Assembly (NCBI GenBank): GCA_003135055.1
Contig: PLDF01000356.1
Location: 1-32,953, forward strand
DNA from: Bryobacterales bacterium
GTDB taxonomy: Bacteria > Acidobacteriota > Terriglobia > Bryobacterales > Bryobacteraceae
Direction: 5' to 3'
DNA length: 32,953 nucleotides
Below, one piece after another: positions 16,093 to 25,088 of this stretch. Within the stretch, counting starts at the first letter, position 1. Each line of letters begins with the position of its first letter. The position numbers were made by a program, and so were the translations under genes. The notes beneath the pieces were generated by a model. It did no database searches. It was not told where the DNA came from and saw only the letters and a program-made list of their open reading frames with translations.

Positions 16093-16163
16093 CCCCAGAA
16101 GCAAAAAAAGTAAAAAAACTATTCCTCCGGCCGATAAGAGAATTTCAATCGGAAGAGGATTCT

Positions 16164-19100
16164 TTGACAACCATCGGTGCGAGTGGCTGGTCTCGGCTTG
16201 TTTTGGGCTGCCTGTTGGCAATCCCCATTATCGGCCTTTCATCACAGGAGAGCCGGATTACAGGCTCTATCGACGGCAACCGTGCCGTGGCGCTCAAGGG
16301 GAATATCCAAGCCCGGGCGCTGCCGGCGAACGACCGCGGAGCGCTAGACCCGTTGACGCCCATCCCTTATATGAGGATGGCCCTGAAGCCGACGGCCGGG
16401 CAGGCCGCCGATCTCGAGCAGTTTCTGGAAGCGCAGCGCGACCCGTCGTCGAGCGATTACCAGCGATGGCTGACGCCGGAGGAATTCGGCGACCGGTTCG
16501 GCGTGAATCAGAACGATATCGACCAGATCCGGTCATGGCTCGAATCGCAGGGATTTGCCGTGGAACAGGTGGCGCGGGCGCGGAACTGGATCGCGTTTAG
16601 CGGCACGGCGGGGCAGGTGGGCAAAACGTTTCGCACCGAGCTGCACCGCTACCAGGCGGATGGCGAGACGCACTTCGCCAACGCCACCGCACCCTCGGTT
16701 CCGGAGGCCCTCGCGGGCATCGTCGGCGAGGTGCATGGGTTGGACGACTTCCATCCCAGGCCGCCGCGGACGAAGAAGATCGTCCCCGATTTCACTACGT
16801 CGAGCGGCGCTCACTACCTGTCCCCCGACGACCTGGCGGCGATTTACGATATCTCTGCGCTCTACAAGGCGGGCTATGATGGAACCGGACAGAAGTTAGT
16901 CATCGCGGGACAGACGGATATCAGCCTCGCCGACATCCGGGGCTTCCGCAGCCAGTTCGGCCTGGCCGCGAAGGACCCGCAGTTAGTGCTGTACGGCCCC
17001 GATCCGGGAGTCAGTCCCGACGATCAGGTTGAATCGGACCTCGACCTGGAATGGTCGGGCGCGGTGGCGCGCAATGCGACTATTATCTTCGTCTATTCGC
17101 AGGATACATTCGAATCGGCGCAGTATGCCATCGATCAGAACCTGGCCCCGGTGATCAGCGTGAGTTATGGCGCGTGCGAGCTGGGAATGTCCGCGTCCGG
17201 CAGGGCGGCGGTACAGCAGGCGAATGCGGAGGGCATTACATGGATGAATTCATCGGGCGATTCGGGAGCGGCCGGCTGCGATTGGGGCGGCCCGCTGACC
17301 GCCCAATACGGGCCCGCGGTTACCTATCCCGCGGACATACCCGAGATTACCGCGGTGGGCGGCGCGGAATTCAATGAGTCCGGCAGCGCCGGCTGGAGCG
17401 CGCAAAACAGCGCAACTTGGGGGTCGGCGGCTGGCTACCTGCCCGAAAAGGCTTGGAACGATACGTCCCTCGGAGGGGGAATTTGGGCTTCGGGCGGAGG
17501 CGCCAGCGTGGTGTTTCCAAAGCCGTGGTGGCAGGCCGGACCTGGCGTACCCAGCGACAACGCCCGCGACGTTCCCGACATCTCGCTCACGGCGTCGGGC
17601 GATCACGACGGCTACTTGATCTATCTCTCCGGCGGAGTGATGTCGGTGGGCGGAACGTCGGCATCGTCGCCTGCATTCGCCGGCATTGTTGCGATCGTCA
17701 ACCAATATGTAGTTGCCAAGGGCGTGCAGGCGAAACCCGGCTTGGGAAACATCAATCCCACGCTCTATAGCTTGGCGCAGAATACCACCGGCATCATTCA
17801 TGACATAACGGTGGGCGACAACATTGTGCCCTGTGCGGGCAAGAGCGTGGGCTGTGCCACCGGGTCGTTCGGTTACAAGGCCGGAGTGGGGTACGATCTG
17901 GTTACCGGGTTGGGGTCGGTGGATGCTTATAACCTGGTGACTAAGTGGGCCAGCCTGCCAGTTACGATCGGCACGACCATGACTCTCACTGCCAGCCCTG
18001 CTAGTATTGCGCAGAGCGCCACTACTCAATTGACGGCGAAGATTACCGTGGTGACGGGCACGAATCCGCCCACCGGCAGTGTTACGTTTACGGCGGGCGG
18101 CGTGTCGCTTGGCTCCGCGGCCGCAATCGTTTCCGGCGCCACGTCCACGGCGGTACTCGCGGTAAAGGGAACAAGCCTCAGCGGAAGCAGCGATGCTATC
18201 ACCGCCAGTTATACCGCCGCGGGCAGCTTCAGTAACTCGACCGCCTCCGCGACGGTAACAGTTACCGGAACGCCGGTAGCCACCAAGACCGTAACGACCG
18301 CCGGCGCGGCCAGTCTCGCGGCCACCGGAACGGCGCAACTGACGGCAACCGTTACGCCGGCAAGCGGGAGCGTTCCACCCACCGGCTCGGTGACTTTCTC
18401 GGCGGGAACTACCGTGCTGGGAACTGCGACGCTGGGGGCTGCTACCGCAGCTTCAAACGCAACGGCCACGCTGAGCGTGAGCGCCAGTAAGCTTGCGGCG
18501 GGGGCGAACAGCATTACGTCGAGCTATGCGGGCAACGGCAGTTTCACCAGTTCTGCTTCTGCGGCGATAACGGTGACGGTAGCGGCTCCCCTGATTGCCA
18601 CTACGGCTTCGTTGGCGGCTAACCCGGCCGGCATTGCTCAGAGCGCGTCGACGGTCTTGACCGTAACAGTCAAGGCGGCAAGCGGAAGCACCGCGCCAAC
18701 CGGCAGCGTAACCTTCTCGGCCGGGAACGCTTCGCTGGGCACGGCTAAGCTAGCGGGCTCCGGCGCATCCGTGACGGCGGCTCTGACTGTGAATGGCAGC
18801 AGCCTTGCCGAGGGAAGCAACCCGGTGACGGCAAGTTATGGCGGCGATAGCAACTTTAGCGGGTCCACGGCTTCAATCGCTGTCACAGTGGCTCTACCGC
18901 TGGCTGCTACCACGACGGTGGCCGCGGCCAGCCCGGCCAGTATCGCGCAAGGCGCGACTGCTCAGTTGACCGCTACGGTGAAGGCCGCCAGCGGCAGCGC
19001 GGCGCCGGCGGGAAGCGTGACGTTCTCCGCCGGGAATGTTGCGCTGGGTACGGCGACGCTGGCGGGCTCGGGCGGAACCGCGACAGCGGTGTTGAGCTTA

Positions 19101-20774
19101 GCCGGCGGCAAATTGAGTCTGGGTAGCAACAGCATCACCACGAGTTATGCGGGCAATAGCACCTTTGCGGCATCGACGGGTTCCGTGATTGTAGTGGTGA
19201 CTGCGCCGCCGGTAGCGACTGCAACCGCTATCGCGGCTAGCCCGGCAAGTATTGCGCAGAGCGCGACTACTCAGTTGACAGCTACCGTTAAGGCGGCAAG
19301 CGGCAGCGCGGCGCCGGCGGGAAGCGTGACGTTCTCTGCCGGGAGTGTTGCGCTGGGCACGGCGACGCTGGCGGGCTCCGGCGAAACCGCGACAGCGCTG
19401 TTGAGCGTAGCCGCGGGCAAGTTGAGTCTGGGCAGCAACAGCATCACCGCGAGTTATGTGGCCAACAGCAGCTTCGCCGCATCGACGGGCTCCGTGATTG
19501 TGGTGGTAACTGCTCCGCTGGTAGCGACTGCAACCGTAGTCGCGGCTAGTCCGGCGAGTATTGCGCAGAGCGCCAGCACTCAATTGACGGCTACCGTTAA
19601 GGCGGCCAGCGGGAGTGTGGCGCCGGCGGGAAGCGTAACGTTCTCTGCTGGGAATGTCGCCCTGGGTACGGCGACGCTGGCGGGCTCCGGCGGAACCGCG
19701 ACAGCGGCCTTGACTGTAAAGGGTAGCAGTTTGGCAGAAGGAAGCAACCCGGTGGCGGCCAGTTATGGCGGCAATAGCAGCTTTAGCGGATCCGCCGCTT
19801 CGGTGACGGTCACTGTGGCTCTGCCGCTGACGGCTACCACGTTGGTGGCCGCGGCCAGTCCACCAACAATTGCTCCAAACGCAACCACCACACTTACCGT
19901 GATGGTAAAGGCCGCAAGCGGGGCCGCTCTGCCGGCTGGAACAGTGAGCTTCGCCCTTGGGAATACGTCTCTTGGCAGCGCAACATTGACGGTTACGGGC
20001 GGAATGGCGGCGGCTGTCTTGAGCGTGGCAGGCAGCAAGTTGAGCGTGGGTAGTAACACGATCGCCGCGAGCTATGCGGGCAACGGCAGTTTTACGCAAT
20101 CGACGGGGTCGGTGATTGTAGTGGTGACCGCGCCACTAGCCACTACGACCTTACTCGCGGCCAGCTCAGCCAGTATCGCTCAGAGCGCAACTACTCAGTT
20201 GACGGCTACGGTGAGGGCCGCAAGCGGGAGCACCGCGGCAACCGCAAGCGCGGCGCCAACCGGAAGCGTAACATTCACGGCTGGCAGTGTTTCGCTAGGG
20301 ACGGCGGCATTGGTTGCTTCCGGCGCAACTGCCACCGCAAGCCTGACCGTAAATGGCAGCAGCCTTGCGGCTGGTAATGACACCGTTACAGCGAGTTACT
20401 CGGGGAGCAGCGGTTTCAGCGCCTCGAGTGGCTCGGCGGTGGTGGCGGTGGCCGCGGTGGTGGCCTCAAACGTGGTGGCGACCGCTACTAAGACTACGAA
20501 TGCGCAAGCGGGATTCGCGGTCAAGCTCCAACTTCAGGAGATGGCGGGCGGGGCGACAACGCTGACTGGGTTCACGATCAACGGCACGAACTTTGCGCCG
20601 GCCATGGCGGCGGATTTCGGAGGTACGCAGATTGCGGCGCATGGCACGCTCACTTCGACGATGAATATTCAGTGGACGCCTCTACCGGCGACGCTGGTGT
20701 TCGTGTTCAGCGGGGTGGATGGGTCGGGGCGGCAATGGACCCAGACGGTCTCGCTGGCAACTACCGGGAAGTGA
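16164..20774 (+). CDS. Sedolisin (S53, pro-kumamolisin) protease with eight Ig-like repeats
   Basis: An acid-acting secreted serine-carboxyl protease of 1536 residues. The signal peptide (about 8-27) is followed by the pro-kumamolisin activation domain (about 45-195) and the S53 catalytic domain (about 215-600). The catalytic set is complete: E290 and D294 (VESDLDLEW), oxyanion D366 (SSGDSG) and nucleophile S499 (GGTSASSP). The calcium-site sequence GYDLVTGLGS closes the domain. Residues about 605-1432 are eight Ig-like repeats of about 103 residues (pattern ASPASIAQSATTQLTATVKAASG, PAGSVTFSAG, GSNSITASYAGN), then a separate C-terminal domain of about 100 residues. The start is TTG with GGAAGAGG 5 bases upstream. 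It stands alone, after the kdsD-like gene. Surface display or matrix binding is inferred for the repeats. No sorting motif or membrane anchor is seen at the C-terminus. Confidence 0.93.
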   Translation: MTTIGASGWSRLVLGCLLAIPIIGLSSQESRITGSIDGNRAVALKGNIQARALPANDRGALDPLTPIPYMRMALKPTAGQAADLEQFLEAQRDPSSSDYQRWLTPEEFGDRFGVNQNDIDQIRSWLESQGFAVEQVARARNWIAFSGTAGQVGKTFRTELHRYQADGETHFANATAPSVPEALAGIVGEVHGLDDFHPRPPRTKKIVPDFTTSSGAHYLSPDDLAAIYDISALYKAGYDGTGQKLVIAGQTDISLADIRGFRSQFGLAAKDPQLVLYGPDPGVSPDDQVESDLDLEWSGAVARNATIIFVYSQDTFESAQYAIDQNLAPVISVSYGACELGMSASGRAAVQQANAEGITWMNSSGDSGAAGCDWGGPLTAQYGPAVTYPADIPEITAVGGAEFNESGSAGWSAQNSATWGSAAGYLPEKAWNDTSLGGGIWASGGGASVVFPKPWWQAGPGVPSDNARDVPDISLTASGDHDGYLIYLSGGVMSVGGTSASSPAFAGIVAIVNQYVVAKGVQAKPGLGNINPTLYSLAQNTTGIIHDITVGDNIVPCAGKSVGCATGSFGYKAGVGYDLVTGLGSVDAYNLVTKWASLPVTIGTTMTLTASPASIAQSATTQLTAKITVVTGTNPPTGSVTFTAGGVSLGSAAAIVSGATSTAVLAVKGTSLSGSSDAITASYTAAGSFSNSTASATVTVTGTPVATKTVTTAGAASLAATGTAQLTATVTPASGSVPPTGSVTFSAGTTVLGTATLGAATAASNATATLSVSASKLAAGANSITSSYAGNGSFTSSASAAITVTVAAPLIATTASLAANPAGIAQSASTVLTVTVKAASGSTAPTGSVTFSAGNASLGTAKLAGSGASVTAALTVNGSSLAEGSNPVTASYGGDSNFSGSTASIAVTVALPLAATTTVAAASPASIAQGATAQLTATVKAASGSAAPAGSVTFSAGNVALGTATLAGSGGTATAVLSLAGGKLSLGSNSITTSYAGNSTFAASTGSVIVVVTAPPVATATAIAASPASIAQSATTQLTATVKAASGSAAPAGSVTFSAGSVALGTATLAGSGETATALLSVAAGKLSLGSNSITASYVANSSFAASTGSVIVVVTAPLVATATVVAASPASIAQSASTQLTATVKAASGSVAPAGSVTFSAGNVALGTATLAGSGGTATAALTVKGSSLAEGSNPVAASYGGNSSFSGSAASVTVTVALPLTATTLVAAASPPTIAPNATTTLTVMVKAASGAALPAGTVSFALGNTSLGSATLTVTGGMAAAVLSVAGSKLSVGSNTIAASYAGNGSFTQSTGSVIVVVTAPLATTTLLAASSASIAQSATTQLTATVRAASGSTAATASAAPTGSVTFTAGSVSLGTAALVASGATATASLTVNGSSLAAGNDTVTASYSGSSGFSASSGSAVVAVAAVVASNVVATATKTTNAQAGFAVKLQLQEMAGGATTLTGFTINGTNFAPAMAADFGGTQIAAHGTLTSTMNIQWTPLPATLVFVFSGVDGSGRQWTQTVSLATTGK
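17977..20460 (+). repeat. Eight Ig-like coding repeats, period about 309 bp
   Basis: Repeat starts from the third onward fall at 18600, 18909, 19218, 19527, 19836 and 20142, giving spacings of 309, 309, 309, 309 and 306 bp. Repeats 4, 5 and 6 are nearly identical over their first halves. The second half of repeat 6 instead matches repeat 3 (SSLAEGSNPV), and repeat 7 ends like repeats 4 and 5 (STGSVIVVVTAP). This points to recent unequal crossing-over or gene conversion. Confidence 0.85.
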
Positions 20775-20802
20775 GTCTTCCGGCCTCAGTGTGATGCACT
20801 TC

Positions 20803-20892
20803 GTGGGGCAGGTTGTCAAACCTGCGGCCGATTGTCAATAGGCCCGCTATGTGGGGCAGCCAATCCTGGCTGCAGCCGGCTTTCAGCCGGCT
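20803..20892. repeat. Cluster of GTGGGGC-type hairpins downstream of the protease
   Basis: Two full elements in tandem. GTGGGGCAGGTT...AACCTGCGGCCG has stem 20808-20814 with 20819-20825. GTGGGGCAGCCA...TGGCTGCAGCCGG has stem 20856-20862 with 20867-20873. A third stem follows, AGCCGGCT/AGCCGGCT (20874-20892). The leads are identical while the stems differ but pair fully. The rest of the 283-bp gap to 21057 holds no gene. Confidence 0.75.
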
Positions 20893-21044
20893 CTCTTGGC
20901 CGCGGCCGCGCCGGTTTCCGCCGGAGACGCTCCCGCCCGAGACCGTCCCCTGCTCGTGTGAACGGACATGCGGACACACACATCTTTCACCCACTAACAC
21001 CGTGTCGATAACGTTCCCGACATCGCAGCGCTGCCATCTTGGAA

Positions 21045-21060
21045 GTGGACCGCCTGGTCA
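21045..21060. repeat. Degenerate GTGGGGC-type hairpin at a stop codon
   Basis: GTGGACC-GCCT-GGTC has the same apex as the hairpins at 56 and 12371 but a short stem. Its right arm overlaps the stop codon of the alpha/beta hydrolase gene (21058-21060). Confidence 0.4.
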
Positions 21061-21948
21061 GTGGCTACCGAACCAACTCAGTACCCGGCGCGGGTACTCC
21101 CGCGGTTCGGCGGTCTGGGCGGCTACATGGGTTGCGCCGGCTACTTCCCATAACACTGTCGACGCCGGATTCGCCGCGTGTAAGTCGCGCGATTCCTGGG
21201 GCGGTATGTTTACGTCGGCCGTACCATGAATGAGCAGCACCGGAGTCTTGCTTCGGCGAAGCGCGGCAATGGGCGATGCCCGCATCACGTCCACGCCATA
21301 GCGCAAGCGCGAGTACCAGGATGCCATCCGCACCACCGGCCACGCGACTAGCGGTAACAGCCGGCTGCCTACGCGGTACTCGGCCACATCCTCAAAAGTG
21401 GAGAAGGGGCACTCGGCCACAATCGCCCGGAACCCCGGGTGATAAACGAGCGATTGAATCAATACCCCCGCGCCCATCGATTCGCCCAACCCGTAGATGC
21501 GCTCAACCCCCGGTTGCCCGTCCAGCCACTGCGCCCACATCGCCGTATCGCGCGCTTCTTTCAGCCCGTAGGTTACTAAGCCGCCGCCGCTCGAACCGTG
21601 GCCGCGCGCATCCGGCGTCAGCGCCGCGTATCCGTTCCGCAACAGGTACTGCAAATGCCCGGTCATGCCCAGCCGCGTATCGCCGATTCCATGCAGCAGC
21701 AATACGGCGCCGCCGTTGAATTCGGCCGGGCGAAAGAACCAGGCTTGCAACTGTATGCCGTCGGCTGCCTGCAGCACGGCCGGCTGCCAGGTTGCGCCAT
21801 TCTGGCGCGCCAGGTAATCCGCCGCGCGCGAATCCGGAACGATGCGGTTGTGGATATGCAGCGACCCTTCGGCGATAAATACCGGCACTAGAACGGCGCC
21901 GGTCGATAGCCCAATTAGAACCACCGTCAAGAGTCGCTTGAGTGTCAT
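21058..21948 (-). CDS. Alpha/beta hydrolase, probably membrane-anchored or exported
   Basis: A 296-residue serine hydrolase of unknown substrate. An N-terminal hydrophobic helix (LLTVVLIGLSTGAVLVPVFIA, about 6-26) is an anchor or uncleaved signal. The catalytic triad is readable: nucleophile S157 in GLGESMGAG, D245 in LLIHGTADVNIP and H274 in AGATHVA. The oxyanion strand is VLLLHGIGD (about 82-90). The order and HGxxD...GESMG spacing fit the BAAT/peptidase S9-like 'alpha/beta hydrolase' group. Start at 21948 (MTLKRLL) is chosen because it places the helix at the N-terminus; the frame runs to 22005. It is divergent from the TonB-like gene, with 116 bp between them. A small hairpin repeat lies on its stop codon. 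Confidence 0.85.
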   Translation of the reverse strand: MTLKRLLTVVLIGLSTGAVLVPVFIAEGSLHIHNRIVPDSRAADYLARQNGATWQPAVLQAADGIQLQAWFFRPAEFNGGAVLLLHGIGDTRLGMTGHLQYLLRNGYAALTPDARGHGSSGGGLVTYGLKEARDTAMWAQWLDGQPGVERIYGLGESMGAGVLIQSLVYHPGFRAIVAECPFSTFEDVAEYRVGSRLLPLVAWPVVRMASWYSRLRYGVDVMRASPIAALRRSKTPVLLIHGTADVNIPPQESRDLHAANPASTVLWEVAGATHVAAQTAEPREYPRRVLSWFGSH

Positions 21949-22064
21949 ATCTTTGCCCACAGTGTCGCCCGCGCCATACTCCCCCGGCGCGCGCAAACCC
22001 CGCAAATCCGGTATGCGCCGTTCTGGCGCTCAATCTGCATACAAGCTCTTACGAGGTGACCACC

Positions 22065-22829
22065 ATGCTCGGTTCCCCCAGACGTTCCGCCCTGCTATCC
22101 GCGCTGATTCATGCGCTCGCGATCGTGCTCATTCTGCTTGTGGCCGCTTCCAAGCACTCCGTTCTTACGGAGCTGATGCCCATTCGCGAAACCCCGGTAT
22201 ACCTGCCGGTCCGCATCCACCAGCAGGGGCTCGCGGGCGGTGGAGGGCAACACTCGCCGCTGCCGCCCAGTAAGGGCCATCCGCCCAAGCCCGCGCCGCG
22301 CGTATTCACTCCGCCGGTTATGACGATTCAAGACACGCATCCGCTGTTGGAGGTGCCGCCAACCGTGCTCTCAGCGGTTGACACCCAGCTTCCCACGCTC
22401 AACCTGCCGCTGGGCAGTCTCACGGGAGTGAGTGGTCCGCAATCGGGCGGGCCGGGAAGAGGCGGCGGGATAGGCAACGGAAATCACGGCGGCAACGGCG
22501 ACAAAGACGGCCCTGGAGGCGGCGACGGACCCGACGCTTTCACCGGACTTCACGGCAGGAACGTCACCCAGCCAGTCCTGCTCTCGCGGAAAGATCCCGA
22601 ATACAGCGACGAAGCCCGCAAGGTCAAACTCCAAGGGCTGGTGGAACTCGGAATCGAAGTGAATTCGTCGGGCCAGGTGACCAATGTTCGCGTGCTGCGC
22701 AGCCTGGGGCTGGGCCTGGACGAGCGCGCCATCGAGGCCGTGCGCCAGTGGAAGTTCCGCCCCGGCACGGTGGATGGCAAACCAGTCTCCACCCGGGCCA
22801 TGGTGGAGGTGAACTTCAGACTGTTATGA
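22065..22829 (+). CDS. TonB-family energy transducer
   Basis: A 254-residue envelope protein expected to transmit proton-motive energy to outer-membrane receptors. A short cytoplasmic start is followed by one membrane helix (ALIHALAIVLILLVAA, about 12-28), then a Pro-rich periplasmic stretch (about 50-115), a Gly/Asn-rich spacer (about 120-165; GGGIGNGNHGGNGDKDGPGGG) and a C-terminal TonB domain (about 170-254). Typical elements are YSDEARKVKLQGLVELGIEVNSSGQV, LDERAIEAVRQWKFRPGTVDGKPV and VEVNF. The ATG has GAGGTG upstream. No exbB or exbD is nearby. The very glycine-rich spacer is unusual beside the Pro-Lys/Pro-Glu spacer of classical TonB. Its TGA overlaps the next ATG. Confidence 0.88.
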   Translation: MLGSPRRSALLSALIHALAIVLILLVAASKHSVLTELMPIRETPVYLPVRIHQQGLAGGGGQHSPLPPSKGHPPKPAPRVFTPPVMTIQDTHPLLEVPPTVLSAVDTQLPTLNLPLGSLTGVSGPQSGGPGRGGGIGNGNHGGNGDKDGPGGGDGPDAFTGLHGRNVTQPVLLSRKDPEYSDEARKVKLQGLVELGIEVNSSGQVTNVRVLRSLGLGLDERAIEAVRQWKFRPGTVDGKPVSTRAMVEVNFRLL

Positions 22830-23092
22830 CCCGTGACGTGGCGCACGCGCTCATGCAGCCGCACTCAGTCTCCGTCCCGGCTAATATCGCCGAAGCGTTT
22901 CGCCGGCGGAGCAAGCCCGGCAAAGCCCGCTGCATGAATATCGCAGAGGGCTCGCTGGAAGAAAGTCGCTATTGCCTGATCCTGGCGCAGGACCTGGGAT
23001 GCGGAGACGCCACCCATCGCTCCGTCGTTGCCGAAGTTGTCAGCCGTCTGCTCGGCGCGTACGCCGCCGCCATTCTGGCTCCTCGCTCTTGA
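22826..23092 (+). pseudogene. Truncated four-helix-bundle (23S rRNA intervening-sequence type) protein
   Basis: The 88-codon frame contains the core of the four-helix-bundle family: SVSVPANIAEAFRRRSKPGKARCMNIAEGSLEESRYCLILAQDLG, matching 'avSiPaNIAEG--R-s---f---a-GSl-Ele--l-lA-dLg'. Intact members have about 35 more residues at the start (the first helix), missing here. The first codons overlap the tonB stop (ATGA), and at 22838-22856 the DNA matches the end of the 174-bp repeat element at 10842. The simplest reading is a gene beheaded at a repeat junction. A short functional protein coupled to tonB is possible but less likely, because the usual NIAEG is NIAEA. Confidence 0.6.
22838..22856. 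repeat. Partial copy of the 174-bp element end
   Basis: GTGGCGCACGCGCTCATGC differs from the inverted end at 10993-11015 (read on the minus strand) at one base over these 19 positions. The pairing arm beyond it is degraded. It marks the junction with the truncated four-helix-bundle gene. Confidence 0.5.
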
Positions 23093-23285
23093 CTCCTGTC
23101 TCCCGCAGGGATACCGGCGTCCTTCTCAGGGCAGGAGTGTCGGTGAAGTCGCGGATGATCTCGCCGCCCAACGCCGGCAGATCGGCGCCTGTACCTGATG
23201 AGGAGTAGGCCCGCTTCTCTTGAGCCAGTCAGCGCAGCAACTTTCGGCGTCGCGTCTCAGACGTTCTAATTGTTACCGGACTTAC

Positions 23286-25088
23286 TCAGAACCCCAGCCA
23301 TTCCACGGGCCACGTCGTAAGCGCCGGCAAGTAAGTGATCAGCAGCACGCCCACCAGCAGGATGACATAGAACGGCAGCGTCGCGCGGTAGATAAGACTC
23401 AATGGCAGCCGGAAGCGATAGGCCGAGAGACACAGGTTCATTCCGATCGGCGGCGTCAGATATCCCAATTCCAGATTCGCCAGAAAGATCACGCCCATTT
23501 GCACCGGGCTGATGCCGAACCGGGCGGCGATCGGCTGGATCAGCGGCACCATAATGATGATGGCCGAAAACACGTCCATGAAGGAGCCCTTCACCAGCAA
23601 TACCAGGTTGAGCAAGATCAGGAAGACGTACTTGGAATGGATATGCAGGTCCACCCAATTGGTCAGCGTGGCGGGAACGTCCATGATCGACAGGTAGTAA
23701 GTGAGCCCCTTCGCCATTCCGATGATCAGCAGCACGCCGCCCATCACCGTGACGCACTCAAGAGCCACGCGCGGATAATCGCGGCGCACCGAGAAGCCTC
23801 CCCCCGCCAGACACTCCACGATGAAGCAATAGACCACCGTGACGGCGCCGGCTTCCACCATGGTGCTGAAGCCGCCAAACAGTCCGGCCAGCACAATCAC
23901 GGGGACGGCCAATTCCCACTTAGCCTCCCACACCGCCTTGCGCGCATCGGTGAATGAGAACCTGGATCGCTCGGCGCCGCTGCGAATGCCTTGCAACACG
24001 CCCCAGGCCGAAACCATCGATACCATCAGAAGGCCGGGCACAAAGCCGCCCACAAACAGGGCGTCGATATGCACATTCTTGGCATAAACTGCGTAGAAAA
24101 TCACCGGCAGGCTGGGCGGAAACAGCAGGCCGAGCGAGCCCGAGCCGTTGATCAATCCAATGGAAAAGCGCTGCGGATAGCCCGCCTTCACCAGCATCGG
24201 CAGCAGCAATCCGCCCATCGAAACAATGGTCACTCCACTTCCCGCCCACGTGAAGATGGCGCAGCCCACCGCCGTGGTGATGGCCAGTCCGCCGGGCAGC
24301 CAGCCGAACAGGGCGGTGTAGACGCGCAGCAGGCGCACGGCGGCGCCGCCCTCCACCAGCAGATACCCGGCCAGCGTATATAGCGGCAGCGAGGGCAGCA
24401 CATCGGAGACCATCAGCGAGTATGCGTTGTCCGGCACAGTGGCCGCCGGCTGCCCCACGCTCCACAACAGCAGCAGGGCCACCCCGCCCAGAGTGGCAAA
24501 GATCGGGACCCCCAGCACAGCGCCGGCCAGGATCACGGGGATGCCGATCCACAACACCAGCGCGCCTGCGGGCGGCGGCGCGAACGCCAGCGCCAGCGGG
24601 ACCAGCAGAAACAATGCGGCGGCCAAGCGGTGCGAACCCTTGGGCCCGGCGCCGCGGATGCCGCGGATGGTCACCAGCAGAAGACCCACTGGCATCACTA
24701 CTGCGGGCGCCCAGGCCGGCACTCCCAGCGCCAGCATTTTGCCGCCCGTCCGTTCCGAAACCACAAACTGGAAGCTCGCCCAGCAAAGGCTGGCCGCAAT
24801 GGCCGTCGTCAGGCCGCAGCCAAACACCCGCGTGGGGATGGTCCATTTCTCGGGAAGAAAGGTGTTAGCGGAAAGCGACAACAAGCGATCGCCGGTCGCC
24901 GCCAGCGCCGCGCCCAGAAATGCCACCCACAGAGTGAGCTGCTGTACGAAGACCACCGATCCGGGAATTCCGCTCAGCCCCAGCAGCCGCGCCACCATCT
25001 CTATCACCGGCAGCAGCGACATCACTGAGATGGCCCCGATGGCCACCGCCTTTTCCCAGCCTCCCAGCGTGCGCCACACGCCCGTCAT
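23286..25088 (-). CDS. TRAP transporter fused permease (DctQ-DctM)
   Basis: Membrane part of a tripartite sodium-driven importer for organic acids or related solutes. The 600-residue chain fuses both permease subunits. Residues about 1-165 are the four-helix DctQ part (GIPGSVVFVQQLTLWVAFLGAALA is the usual DctQ core). The rest is DctM, with many helices and the conserved stretches SLPLYTLAGYLL, TAVGCAIFTWAGSGVTIVSMGG, INGSGSLGLLFPPSLPVIFY and ELGYLTPPIGMNLCLSAY. The ATG overlaps the dctP stop by 4 bases (ATGA), so translation is coupled. Substrate cannot be told from sequence. Confidence 0.95.
   Translation of the reverse strand: MTGVWRTLGGWEKAVAIGAISVMSLLPVIEMVARLLGLSGIPGSVVFVQQLTLWVAFLGAALAATGDRLLSLSANTFLPEKWTIPTRVFGCGLTTAIAASLCWASFQFVVSERTGGKMLALGVPAWAPAVVMPVGLLLVTIRGIRGAGPKGSHRLAAALFLLVPLALAFAPPPAGALVLWIGIPVILAGAVLGVPIFATLGGVALLLLWSVGQPAATVPDNAYSLMVSDVLPSLPLYTLAGYLLVEGGAAVRLLRVYTALFGWLPGGLAITTAVGCAIFTWAGSGVTIVSMGGLLLPMLVKAGYPQRFSIGLINGSGSLGLLFPPSLPVIFYAVYAKNVHIDALFVGGFVPGLLMVSMVSAWGVLQGIRSGAERSRFSFTDARKAVWEAKWELAVPVIVLAGLFGGFSTMVEAGAVTVVYCFIVECLAGGGFSVRRDYPRVALECVTVMGGVLLIIGMAKGLTYYLSIMDVPATLTNWVDLHIHSKYVFLILLNLVLLVKGSFMDVFSAIIIMVPLIQPIAARFGISPVQMGVIFLANLELGYLTPPIGMNLCLSAYRFRLPLSLIYRATLPFYVILLVGVLLITYLPALTTWPVEWLGF

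Noticed and set aside
17250..20099. Long minus-strand frames opposite the protease
   Set aside because: They repeat with the 309-bp period of the coding repeats on the other strand and carry no independent motif.
23220..23957. 245-codon plus-strand frame opposite the TRAP permease
   Set aside because: His/Gln/Asp-rich, no ribosome site and no domain. The permease on the other strand is certain.
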